This document shows, piece after piece, positions 32,607 to 40,926 of a stretch of DNA of 64,000 bases. A model generated the notes under the pieces. The model saw only the letters and a program-made list of their open reading frames with translations, was not told the origin of the DNA and searched no databases. Where the stretch lies: positions 434,001 through 498,000 of the forward strand of contig JACKPQ010000001.1 in the NCBI GenBank assembly GCA_024233435.1, read 5' to 3'. A program made the translations under genes and the position numbers. Positions within the stretch are counted from its first letter, which is position 1. Each line of letters starts with the position of its first letter. Source of the stretch: Chlamydiales bacterium. Lineage in GTDB: Bacteria > Chlamydiota > Chlamydiia > Chlamydiales > JACKPQ01.

Positions 32607-33354
32607 ATAGCTCTTGAGCAGCTTTAGCTTCGTCTCCGGCTGCACCGTTTGCTTGCAGCTCAATCTTATATAAGCGGTCATTGACAAGCATCATACGCCC
32701 TAGGACGTCATTGCCTTTGCTTTTTAAGACATAGTCAATTGCTTGAATGGTTCCGTGCATAGAATAATTGCGGGTGACAAGGTCAGTGCTGTCCATATTT
32801 TCTGCCATATTTACAAGGGCATGCTTGATGATCAGCTTATCGCTATATTTTAGCCACTTTTGGGGCAGCTGTGTATAGGCAACTGTAAATGTGCCTAACT
32901 CTTTGTGAACAGAGCTGTGTTCATTAAGGGCCAACGGTTGGTCGCCTGGAATTGGGAGTTCACTTTCGTTGGTGTCAGACTTCTCAGGGAAATAAATACG
33001 AAATAGCTTGTCGTCTGATTCAAAAGCTGTCCAGCCTTTGTAATCTTTAGGATCGATGTGCACCATGGTGATGTTAGCGCTGCGGTGCCAGCGATCCCAT
33101 CCAATTGGGCTGCTTATGAAAGCTCCAGTCAACACGCATCCAAGAACAACTTTATGCCATTTTTTCTGAGATCCAAAAAAATATTTACCTAAAGATAGGC
33201 GGAATAATTTTTTTAATAGTAGGTCCAGCAGAGGCACAACAGGGATTAAAACTACGATTAGAGTCCAGCGACTTAAAACATCAATCTCAGCGCCAATGAG
33301 ATAGAGAATAGAAAAAAGCAACGAATAATCAAACAGTCTTCTAAGTAATTTCAT
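32578..33354 (-). CDS. Unrecognised membrane protein with a periplasmic-type C-terminal domain
   Basis: 258 residues. Three hydrophobic segments (about 9-23, 30-50 and 68-85) are followed by a soluble alpha/beta domain of about 165 residues that starts RSANITMVHIDPKDYKGW. The first part (FDYSLLFSILYLIG, LLDLLLKKLFRLSLGKYFFG) recalls an RDD-type membrane module, uncertain. The soluble part has strands such as GTFTVAYTQLPQKWL and GRMMLVNDRLYKIELQANG, a pattern seen in small lipoprotein-like domains. Function not inferred. Monocistronic. Confidence 0.72.
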   Translation of the reverse strand: MKLLRRLFDYSLLFSILYLIGAEIDVLSRWTLIVVLIPVVPLLDLLLKKLFRLSLGKYFFGSQKKWHKVVLGCVLTGAFISSPIGWDRWHRSANITMVHIDPKDYKGWTAFESDDKLFRIYFPEKSDTNESELPIPGDQPLALNEHSSVHKELGTFTVAYTQLPQKWLKYSDKLIIKHALVNMAENMDSTDLVTRNYSMHGTIQAIDYVLKSKGNDVLGRMMLVNDRLYKIELQANGAAGDEAKAAQELFTKSFQPSN

Positions 33355-33410
33355 GATGATTATTGTAATAAAACGACAATAAAATTACAACATATAGTAT
33401 TTATTATAAT

Positions 33411-34301
33411 ATGCACGAGCATAATGTGAATAAAGGAATTGCGCTGACCGCAATTTCTACTATTTTTGCAGCGATGATCAGTTTGTTTAGCAAACTAGGA
33501 AACGAGTACACGTCTGTGCCTCTTACTTTGTTTTTCCGTTTTGCTATGCCACTTCTCTTTGTTTTCCCTGGAGCATTCAAACTCAAAGCGCACCTTTTTG
33601 AATGGCCTACTCTGAAATATTTTCTTTTGCGAAGCTTTCTTATTTTTATGACGCAAATTTGCTTTATTTTTTATCTCTCTTACGGCTCTTTGCTCGATGC
33701 GGTTCTGTTGATGAGCACAGGTCCGCTTTTTATGCCGCTTCTTGCACGCATATTTATGAAAAAAGAGCTGAAGCGTAAAACGATTTTTTGTTTGCTTATT
33801 GGCTTTGTAGGTGTAGCGTGCATTTTGAGGCCAACCAATGGTCTTATTGATTGGCATGCTTTAATTGGGCTCTGCTCAGGATTGTTTCTAGCAAGCACGC
33901 AAATCGCGCTCCATAAAGTTACGCGGCTTGCTACCGTGATGCAGCAACTATTTCTTATTTTTCTCTTTTCAGCCATGATGGCCGGATGCTTTATGCTGTT
34001 TTTTTCAAGCACATATGATCTAATTCGTCAAATTACGGACACCACAGTGTTATTTATTTTCATTGGTTTTGCTATATCAAGTGTATTTAACCAAGTTCTG
34101 CGCAGCTTAGCCTATCGCTATGTGCACAACCCTGCAACTGTGGCTCCCTTCATGTATTTCTCACTTGTCTTTGCAATGATTTTACAATGGCTAGTCTTTA
34201 ATCAACTGCCTAATTTCATGAGCATTATTGGGGCAGCCCTTGTTGTGTTAGCAGGTCTTTTCATGCGTCCGTGGAAGCGCAAAACTCAGATTGGTATTTG
34301 A
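33411..34301 (+). CDS. EamA/DMT-family transporter
   Basis: 296 residues, about ten membrane spans arranged as two EamA repeats (first: TAISTIFAAMISLFSKLG to IGFVGVACILRP; second: ALIGLCSGLFLASTQIALHKV to ALVVLAGLFMRP). Drug/metabolite transporters carry small organic solutes; chlamydial relatives include a SAM transporter, but no substrate can be read here. A second EamA gene lies at 40048. Its 3' end overlaps converging mnmA by 54 bp, the longest overlap in the window. Confidence 0.87.
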   Translation: MHEHNVNKGIALTAISTIFAAMISLFSKLGNEYTSVPLTLFFRFAMPLLFVFPGAFKLKAHLFEWPTLKYFLLRSFLIFMTQICFIFYLSYGSLLDAVLLMSTGPLFMPLLARIFMKKELKRKTIFCLLIGFVGVACILRPTNGLIDWHALIGLCSGLFLASTQIALHKVTRLATVMQQLFLIFLFSAMMAGCFMLFFSSTYDLIRQITDTTVLFIFIGFAISSVFNQVLRSLAYRYVHNPATVAPFMYFSLVFAMILQWLVFNQLPNFMSIIGAALVVLAGLFMRPWKRKTQIGI

Positions 34302-35336
34302 GATCATGGCGCCACCCAAACAGGTTTGGCCATCGTATAGCACAATGGACTGGCGAGGAGTGATTGCGCGCTCTGGCTCATCAAAGATGACGCGAAGAGT
34401 GTTTCCAATGCTTTCTACCGTGCACGGTCTGTCAGGAGATCGGTAGCGCACTTTTGCTGTGCAGCGCAATGGAAAATTGGGCACATCGGCAATCCAGCTC
34501 ACATCTGTTGCGATGAGCTCTTTGGAATAGAGCAAGGGATGTTCTTCTCCCTGCACTAAGGTGACCTGGTTACTCTCGACATCTTTTTTTGCAACAAACC
34601 ACGCATCACCTGGGCCTCCAACTTTTAAGCCCTTGCGTTGACCGATTGTATAAAAGCAAGAGCCATCATGCTGCCCAATTGCTTTTCCATTTTCATCGAT
34701 AAACAGCCCTGGTTTTGGCTTGATGTAGTTTTCCAAGAATGCTTTGAAGGGGCGCTTACCAATAAAGCAGATGCCCGTGCTATCTTTTTTTTCTGCAACA
34801 GGCAGCCCTTGCTCTTTGGCGATGGCGCGCACCTGAGACTTGTTTAAATGCCCGATGGGAAAGAGCACTTTATCTAAGACCTGGGATTTTAGGGCATAGA
34901 GGAAGTAGCTTTGATCTTTATTGGCATCTAATCCGCGCAGCAAATGGATGCCATCCGTTTGGCAGTAATGCCCAGTAGCTAGATAGTCGGCACCGAGCTC
35001 CATCGCTTTTTTTAAAAAGACATCAAATTTGATCTCGCGATTGCATAGAATGTCAGGGTTTGGCGTGAACCCCGCTTTAATCTCGCTTAAGAAATCAGCA
35101 AAGACGCGCTCTTGATACTCTTTGACAAAGTTGACGCCATAATAGGGGATATCGAGCATCTGGCACACGCGCGTGACATCCTCAAAATCTTGCTCAGATT
35201 GGCAATGGCCGGAGGCGTCGACATCTTCCCAATTTTTCATGAAAAGACCAATGACTTTATAGCCCTGCTTTTTGAGTAAATAAGCACTTACAGCAGAGTC
35301 AACTCCGCCTGATAGCCCAACAACAACAGTTTTCAT
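34248..35336 (-). CDS. mnmA: tRNA-specific 2-thiouridylase
   Basis: 362 residues, standard length. Thiolates U34 of tRNA Lys, Glu and Gln using ATP and sulfur relayed from IscS/TusE-type donors. N-terminal PP-loop VVGLSGGVDSAVSAYLLKKQG; KNWEDVDASGHC; catalytic cysteines in PDILCNREIKF and TGICFIGKRPFKAFL; DQSYFLYAL; C-terminal beta barrel with YTIGQRKGLKVGG and AKVRYR. All key residues present. Confidence 0.96.
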   Translation of the reverse strand: MKTVVVGLSGGVDSAVSAYLLKKQGYKVIGLFMKNWEDVDASGHCQSEQDFEDVTRVCQMLDIPYYGVNFVKEYQERVFADFLSEIKAGFTPNPDILCNREIKFDVFLKKAMELGADYLATGHYCQTDGIHLLRGLDANKDQSYFLYALKSQVLDKVLFPIGHLNKSQVRAIAKEQGLPVAEKKDSTGICFIGKRPFKAFLENYIKPKPGLFIDENGKAIGQHDGSCFYTIGQRKGLKVGGPGDAWFVAKKDVESNQVTLVQGEEHPLLYSKELIATDVSWIADVPNFPLRCTAKVRYRSPDRPCTVESIGNTLRVIFDEPERAITPRQSIVLYDGQTCLGGAMISNTNLSFALPRTHEKTC

Positions 35337-35372
35337 GAGTAATATATTATCACAAATGGTATTAAATAACGG

Positions 35373-35409
35373 AATTCAGGTGGAAAATTGTGCAAGATTT
35401 CCCTGAATT
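35373..35409. repeat. Inverted repeat AATTCAGG / CCTGAATT downstream of the second ATPase gene
   Basis: AATTCAGG at 35373-35380 and CCTGAATT at 35402-35409, with a partly complementary interior (GGAAAAT versus ATTTCC). It is 36 nt past the ATPase stop and has no T-run on either strand, so it is a poor terminator. The same CTGAATT word recurs twice upstream of the ATPase gene, so the motif brackets the gene. Confidence 0.4.
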
Positions 35410-35444
35410 GCCTAAAGGTTAGTGATATAAACCCATAACTGAGG

Positions 35445-36572
35445 TTAAGTAATGAATTTTAGGTAGTTAGATTCGTTAATGCACTCGAAGGATGCATTAC
35501 TATACGTAGAAAGCCATAGCTTTGGCGCTTTTGCAATGGTATTTCCCCATTTAATCTCATACCCAAAAAGATGCCCATCTCGTTCTTCAACCCAGTCAAT
35601 TTCTTTTTGATCATAAGTGCGCCAAAAGTAGTTGTGACTCCACAATTGAGTATACTCCTGCTTTTTTAAACGCTCGAGTACGATATAATTTTCCCAAAGT
35701 GCGCCATGATCATTGCGTTGACTAAGAGAGTTAAAGTTGTTGATTAGAGCGTTGCGCACACCAATGTCATAGAAGTAATAGCGGGATGTTTTGCTGACCT
35801 CTTTGCGCAAGTTGCGGCTAAATCCTCGTATATTGATCAACACGAATACCTGCTCTAATAAGTCAAGATAACGTTCGACGGTCATCTTGCTCATTCCGAG
35901 CTGGGAAGCAATTTCTGAGATAGAAACTTCATGACCGATTTGAAAGGCCAAAAGGGTTAGTAAATCTATTAGCTTTTTGGATTTTTTGACACCATCAAAG
36001 GCGAGGATATCTTTAAAGAGGTAGGATGAAACGAGATCTCTCAGATATTCCTTGCGCATCGCATCATTATTGTGAGTGATGATTTCTGGGTAGGATCCAT
36101 AGATTAGCCTTGCTTCAAGTTGTGCTTTTGTTTGAGCAGCATTTTGTATTTGGTTGAGCTCAATTTGAGCAAGGGGATAAATGCGAATGGTAAGCTTACG
36201 CCCTGTCAAGGGTTCTCCCATTTCTTTTGCCAAGTCAAAAGTTGATGAGCCTGTTGCGATAACCTTGACATGGGGAAGATGGTCAACAATGAGTTTTAAG
36301 TTAAGCCCGATATTTGGGATGTGCTGAGCCTCGTCAATGACGAGTAAATCATGATCGCCGATGAAGGCTTTGAGCTTTTCTATTGAGCCACTTGTGAGGG
36401 CTTCTCGAGTAAAAATATCTTCTCCAGTCACAAAAATATGTGGGCCCGCATCAGCTAGAAATTGATGAAGCAATGTCGTCTTGCCAACTCGACGTGGGCC
36501 AAATATGACAATAACTTTTCCAGGTTGTACTAGGGATTTTAACCTTTTTAATTGTGCCTGAGGGACATACAT
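35445..36572 (-). CDS. AAA_14-type P-loop ATPase with C-terminal DUF4143 / PD-(D/E)XK-like region
   Basis: 375 residues. Walker A GPRRVGKT at 25-32, Walker B LLVIDEAQHIPNIG near 76-90, sensor ATGSSTFDL near 106, then LTGRKLTIRIYPLAQIEL. A winged-helix segment (ISEIASQLGMSKMTVERYLDLL) and a C-terminal DUF4143-like part with a nuclease-type pattern (QKEIDWVEERDG, YEIKWGN) follow. The family is widespread and of unknown function. Different subfamily from the ATPase at 4264, yet with the same plan: ATPase, winged helix, PD-(D/E)XK core, single gene, tandem repeats upstream. GGAGAAA lies seven bases before the ATG. Likely acquired. Confidence 0.9.
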   Translation of the reverse strand: MYVPQAQLKRLKSLVQPGKVIVIFGPRRVGKTTLLHQFLADAGPHIFVTGEDIFTREALTSGSIEKLKAFIGDHDLLVIDEAQHIPNIGLNLKLIVDHLPHVKVIATGSSTFDLAKEMGEPLTGRKLTIRIYPLAQIELNQIQNAAQTKAQLEARLIYGSYPEIITHNNDAMRKEYLRDLVSSYLFKDILAFDGVKKSKKLIDLLTLLAFQIGHEVSISEIASQLGMSKMTVERYLDLLEQVFVLINIRGFSRNLRKEVSKTSRYYFYDIGVRNALINNFNSLSQRNDHGALWENYIVLERLKKQEYTQLWSHNYFWRTYDQKEIDWVEERDGHLFGYEIKWGNTIAKAPKLWLSTYSNASFECINESNYLKFIT

Positions 36573-36605
36573 ACAAATTTCTCCAAATTAGTAACTTTAT
36601 AGTAC

Positions 36606-36654
36606 CTGAATTTATGTTAATTTGTCCAGTCAAGTGGCTGAATTTTCATTAATT
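36606..36654 (+). repeat. Tandem 17-bp repeats upstream of the second ATPase gene
   Basis: CTGAATTTATGTTAATT (36606-36622) and CTGAATTTTCATTAATT (36638-36654) match at 14 of 17 positions and start 32 bp apart, about three helical turns. They lie 34 and 66 bp upstream of the ATPase start at 36572. Candidate operator. GTAAC words flank the pair on both sides (near 36589 and 36656). Confidence 0.55.
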
Positions 36655-36737
36655 CGGTAACATTTAATATAACGCATTGATTGCTAATTTGTTGGGTTTC
36701 CTTCGGTATAAATCCCAGATAGTGTATTAGATAAATA

Positions 36738-39113
36738 ATGGAAAAGATGCTGGAAAGGGAAATTGCCCAAGTGGCAGACGAGCTTTTAAAAAAGAGCTTT
36801 GTGCCATCGGCTGTTTACCGCCTGCAAATGAATGCTGATTTTCCCTTTTTAAAAGCGGCTGAACTGGCTCCTTATTTGAAAGAACTTGGCATCGAAGCCC
36901 TATACGCCTCGCCCTATTTTGAGGCAGTCCCCGAATCAACCCATGGCTATGACGTTATTGCTCCAAATCGCCTAAATCCCGAGCTTGGCACAGATGCTGA
37001 TTTCGATGCTTTTTGCTCTGCTTTGAGCGATGCTGGTATGGGCCACATTTTGGACTTTGTTGCAAACCACATGTCTGCTTCTTGCTACAACCCTTGGTGG
37101 GTCGATGTTTTAAAAAAGGGACCAGATTCTGAGTATGCTGAGTATTTTGATATTGCCCCAGGCAAGAAAATTCGATTGCCGATTTTAAAGAGGGGATTGC
37201 ATGAGGCTATTGAGCAAGGGGAGGTTGTGCGTGATGGGAATTGGATTGTTGTTGATGTACATCGCCTGCCTTTAAAAGAGAGTAGCAACCTTTCAAAGCC
37301 TTTAGATAAGCTTTTAGATGAGCAGCACTATGAGCTTTGTGATTGGAAAGAAGGCGGGAGCTACCGCCGCTTTTTTGATATCACACAACTTGCTGCCATT
37401 AGACAAGAAAATCCAGAGGTTTTTGCCCATTATCATCAATTAGCGCTCGAGCTTGCTCTGCAGGGCAAAATTCAGGGGATGCGCATTGATCACCCAGATG
37501 GTCTATATGAGCCTGTGCGCTACTTTGACGATTTACAAGCGCTCTACTTTTTAGAAAAACTCATCCATGAAATTGAACATCGCTATCCAGGTAAAGAAGT
37601 TGATGTTGATGTGTGCTTAAAAGTGATTTCAAAAATTGATCTCAACCAAAAAAAACCGCTCTATTTACTCGCTGAGAAGATTTTGCATGATGATGAAGAG
37701 TTGCCAGAGGAGCTGAGTGTGCATGGCACTGTGGGCTATGATTTTCTCGTACGCCTCTCTGGGCTCTTTGTAAAAAGCGATGAAGAAAAGGAAATGGATC
37801 GTATTTACGCTGAATATTCACACGAAATTACGCCGCCAGAAGAGATGCTATACCATTTGAAGAAAACGTTTTTACTAACCCACATGGTGGGAGAGCTTAA
37901 GCAATTGACAGGCTGTTTTGAGCGAGATTATGAAAAGCAATTGATCGAGCTTTTAGCTTCATTCCCAGTCTACCGAACCTATATCAATCATCACATCTCA
38001 AAGCGGGATAGCGCTATTTTAAGTCGCGCTTTTGAAGATGCGCAAAAGCGGGCTCCTGATTTAGATTTTGACTCGCTCAAGGAAATCTTTTTCAAGGGAC
38101 TTAACCCAGAAGGTGTATCGCGTTTCCAGCAACTCTCAGCGCCGCTGATGGCCAAAGGGCAAGAAGATACGATGTTTTACATCTACAATCGCCTTATTTG
38201 CCTTAACGAAGTGGGTGGCAATCCTATGCGGTTTGGCACGAATATCGAAGAATTCCATCGCCACAACCAATATAGACTCAAGCATTGGCCTTATGGGTTG
38301 ATTTCAACTGACACGCATGATACCAAACGCTCGATGGATGTGCGCATGCGCATTGCAGCCCTCACTGAGCTCACCTCAGATTGGGAAGCTTTTATCAAAG
38401 CTGCGCCTGAAGCTCCCGATCCTAATTTTGGTTATCTGTTCTACCAAACTCTTCTGGGTGTTTATGAGCCCGATGCAAAGAATCTAGAGCAGCGTCTCAT
38501 CGACTATTCCATGAAGGCTGCAAAAGAAGCTAAAGTCCATACCTCATGGAGCCAGCCAAATATAGCCTTTGAAGAGGCTATCGAGGAATTTGTCAAGCGG
38601 GCCCTTAAGCATGCGCCCTTTCACACCTTATGGGAAAAAGTGGATGCCCTTGGGAAACAAAACAGTCTTTCAGCGCTGATTTTACAAATTGGCGCTCCCG
38701 GCGTCTTTGATCTTTACCAAGGGTCTGAGCTTTGGAAGTACAATTTAGTAGATCCAGATAACCGCGCACCTGTTGATTTTGAGCTTCGCCAAAAACTCCT
38801 CCACAAAGGAGGACATCCCAAACTTGCAATTCTGTCTAAAGGGCTTAACTTTCGCAAAGAGCACAAAGATCTTATTCTGAACGGCAGCTACATCCCCTTA
38901 AAAACGCCTTCTGAGCATACTGTGGCTTTTGCCCGAGAAAAAAATGGCCAGCGCATTATCGTTGCTGCACGCCGTTTGTTTTCCGAAGATGCGTGCATTG
39001 GCTTTACATCGCCTCCAGGCTGGGATGGCCCCTGGCAAGATATTTTTACTGGCAAACCTTACAAGAAAGAACTTTTTGACCAAGGTTGCCTTTTGATTCA
39101 ATCTCACATTTGA
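36738..39113 (+). CDS. treY: Maltooligosyltrehalose synthase
   Basis: 791 residues. TreY isomerises the reducing-end alpha-1,4 bond of maltodextrins to alpha,alpha-1,1, and TreZ then frees trehalose. GH13 layout: YRLQMNADFPFLKAAELAPYLKELGIEALYASPYF, DFVANHMSAS, GMRIDHPDGLYEP (nucleophile Asp), YLLAEKILHDDEELPE (acid/base Glu), STDTHDTKRSMDVRMR (third acid) and the C-terminal GAPGVFDLYQGSELW. No treZ lies in the window. Start by ATG at 36738; the next ATG at 36747 is possible, and neither has a strong Shine-Dalgarno. Confidence 0.95.
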   Translation: MEKMLEREIAQVADELLKKSFVPSAVYRLQMNADFPFLKAAELAPYLKELGIEALYASPYFEAVPESTHGYDVIAPNRLNPELGTDADFDAFCSALSDAGMGHILDFVANHMSASCYNPWWVDVLKKGPDSEYAEYFDIAPGKKIRLPILKRGLHEAIEQGEVVRDGNWIVVDVHRLPLKESSNLSKPLDKLLDEQHYELCDWKEGGSYRRFFDITQLAAIRQENPEVFAHYHQLALELALQGKIQGMRIDHPDGLYEPVRYFDDLQALYFLEKLIHEIEHRYPGKEVDVDVCLKVISKIDLNQKKPLYLLAEKILHDDEELPEELSVHGTVGYDFLVRLSGLFVKSDEEKEMDRIYAEYSHEITPPEEMLYHLKKTFLLTHMVGELKQLTGCFERDYEKQLIELLASFPVYRTYINHHISKRDSAILSRAFEDAQKRAPDLDFDSLKEIFFKGLNPEGVSRFQQLSAPLMAKGQEDTMFYIYNRLICLNEVGGNPMRFGTNIEEFHRHNQYRLKHWPYGLISTDTHDTKRSMDVRMRIAALTELTSDWEAFIKAAPEAPDPNFGYLFYQTLLGVYEPDAKNLEQRLIDYSMKAAKEAKVHTSWSQPNIAFEEAIEEFVKRALKHAPFHTLWEKVDALGKQNSLSALILQIGAPGVFDLYQGSELWKYNLVDPDNRAPVDFELRQKLLHKGGHPKLAILSKGLNFRKEHKDLILNGSYIPLKTPSEHTVAFAREKNGQRIIVAARRLFSEDACIGFTSPPGWDGPWQDIFTGKPYKKELFDQGCLLIQSHI

Positions 39114-40024
39114 CGCATTGTATTGGTTTTGAGGGATACTATCTCATGAATCTTACTGAAAATTCCCATAAGATTGGCTTCGATATGAACAATATTCTCA
39201 ATGCCATCTCCTAAGTAATCTTCCCAGGATAACTGCGACAATTTCTCAAGGTCGTCACATGTTAAGGCTCTTTCTTGCTTCACTGCAGCTTGAAATTTGT
39301 TGCAAAAGTGTTTATGGAGTGCAGCGCGTTGAAACGCTTCTCGCATTTCTGGTAAAAATTCATGCAACAGCAAACGCATCTGGCGAATGTGTTCCAGCAT
39401 CCCTTTTGTTTTTAAAAGCTGTAGCTCTTGCCTTAATGCGCCTTCTAACTCGCGATTTCCCTTGAGTTGGTCTTTTATATCTTCTTTTTTTAGTATTTCG
39501 ATTTCTTTTTTTACTATTTTAATTTCTTCATTCACGAATTCATTCACTGTTTGGGCGTTCGATTCAACCATAGCCCAGCTGTTGGTGAGAGAAGAATCTT
39601 TTGTCATTGAGGCTGCCAGAGCTAGCCCAACTCTTTCTTCTTCAAGTTGCGCAATAAGTTCATGTAGCCGGTTGATTTCCTTTTCATGGGCCTGGTTGCT
39701 TTCGAGCATTGATTGGGTTAAGCTTTTCTGGTCAGAGAAGCGTTGCTGTTGTTCTTCAAAGGCGGTGTCTAAAGAGTTCTTTTTAATAGCTAGGTCCTCT
39801 ACTTGATACTTGAATTGGGCAGCAAATGAGATGAGAGCGCTCTTAGCATTTACGCGATGAATAAAGTATTGCGCAATGGCTCCAAAGGCGATGAGTGAGG
39901 CGGCAAGGGTGTTGATTTTTCCCATAATTCTCAATGCAGCTGCACTAAGGCACAGCGTTGCTGTCAATAAGAGCGGAGTTGAAGTTGAAAAAGGCGAAGA
40001 TGGAATGGGAAGCATGGTAGCCAT
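39104..40024 (-). CDS. Membrane-hairpin plus coiled-coil protein (Inc-like candidate)
   Basis: 306 residues. Two hydrophobic segments at about 17-33 and 38-56 separated by a short MGK turn, then a long coiled coil (about 65-205) rich in Glu, Gln and Lys (AQLEEERVGLA, NEEIKIVKKEIEILKKEDIKDQLKG), and a C-terminal helical domain. No signal peptide. Same plan as the 24405 protein without the phosphatase-like part. Coiled-coil Inc proteins can have SNARE-like roles in Chlamydia; that is only a suggestion. Its stop overlaps the end of treY by 10 bp. Confidence 0.72.
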   Translation of the reverse strand: MATMLPIPSSPFSTSTPLLLTATLCLSAAALRIMGKINTLAASLIAFGAIAQYFIHRVNAKSALISFAAQFKYQVEDLAIKKNSLDTAFEEQQQRFSDQKSLTQSMLESNQAHEKEINRLHELIAQLEEERVGLALAASMTKDSSLTNSWAMVESNAQTVNEFVNEEIKIVKKEIEILKKEDIKDQLKGNRELEGALRQELQLLKTKGMLEHIRQMRLLLHEFLPEMREAFQRAALHKHFCNKFQAAVKQERALTCDDLEKLSQLSWEDYLGDGIENIVHIEANLMGIFSKIHEIVSLKTNTMRQM

Positions 40025-40047
40025 AACGGGAGACGGTAATGCAAATG

Positions 40048-40926
40048 TTATTTTTTAAGCAATGGGGATGAGATGAAAAGGCCAGAAATAATAAGCGCTG
40101 CTCCTAGAAATGTTACCCAGGTGAGAGTTTCTCCAAGGAATAGGTAGCCAAGGGCTATGGCTACAATTGGGAAAAGCAAGGTTGACATTGAGAGGTAGCT
40201 TGCGCCAACGCGCTTGATGACGTTGTAGTATAGGGCAAATGTGAAGGCTGTGGAAATGGTTCCAAGAGCAATGATGGCTGCAATTGAGTTCGTTGTAGGT
40301 GCAGCTAGTGCAAATGGGCGATCGAAGATCAAGCAAGTGGGAATAAGAAATAAGGCTGCAAACACTAACTGGCCTGTTGGTGCAACAAGAAACGGCATTG
40401 AGCAGGCATGGCGACGTGCATAGCACATCGCAATGGCGTAGCATATTGTAGCCGCAATGGCAAATAGCATTCCCCACTCGTTTCCAATTTTCTCATCGAT
40501 GAGAGAAGGCAAAAAGATAATGACAAGTCCAGTGACCCCTGTGATGATGCCCATGACTTTTCGAAATGTAAACCGATCGTCATGGAGCGTGTAATGGGCT
40601 AGAATGGCAGTGAAAATGGGGGTGGTACCATTGATAATACCGGCAAGGGAGCTGGGTATGAGTTTTTCTGCGTAAGGAAAAAGGCAAAAGGGGAGGGCTG
40701 ATGCGAAAAAGCCCATGACTGCAAAGTGCTTCCAGTGCTTGAGGTGGGGGCTCAAGCGGTTGCCACAAAGGCGCATGGTGATGTAAACAAGCAAAGCTCC
40801 AATGGATACGCGCAATGTCGCAATTGTGATCGGTGGAAAACTGTCTAGGCCAATCATCATGAACATGAAAGCTGGGCCCCAGCAAAAGCCAAGAGCGATA
40901 ATGAGCAGAAAGTTTTTAGCTGACAA
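40048..40926 (-). CDS. EamA/DMT-family transporter
   Basis: 292 residues, ten spans in two EamA repeats: FLLIIALGFCWGPAFMFMMIGLDSFPPITIATLRVSIGALLVY begins the first, NEWGMLFAIAATICYAIAMCYARR the second, and TLLFPIVAIALGYLFLGETLTWVTFLGAALIISGLF ends it. Typical DMT solute exporter or permease; substrate unknown. It overlaps the end of the GMC oxidoreductase gene by 11 bp, so the two are cotranscribed and possibly linked in function (oxidation product export is conceivable). Confidence 0.9.
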   Translation of the reverse strand: MSAKNFLLIIALGFCWGPAFMFMMIGLDSFPPITIATLRVSIGALLVYITMRLCGNRLSPHLKHWKHFAVMGFFASALPFCLFPYAEKLIPSSLAGIINGTTPIFTAILAHYTLHDDRFTFRKVMGIITGVTGLVIIFLPSLIDEKIGNEWGMLFAIAATICYAIAMCYARRHACSMPFLVAPTGQLVFAALFLIPTCLIFDRPFALAAPTTNSIAAIIALGTISTAFTFALYYNVIKRVGASYLSMSTLLFPIVAIALGYLFLGETLTWVTFLGAALIISGLFISSPLLKK

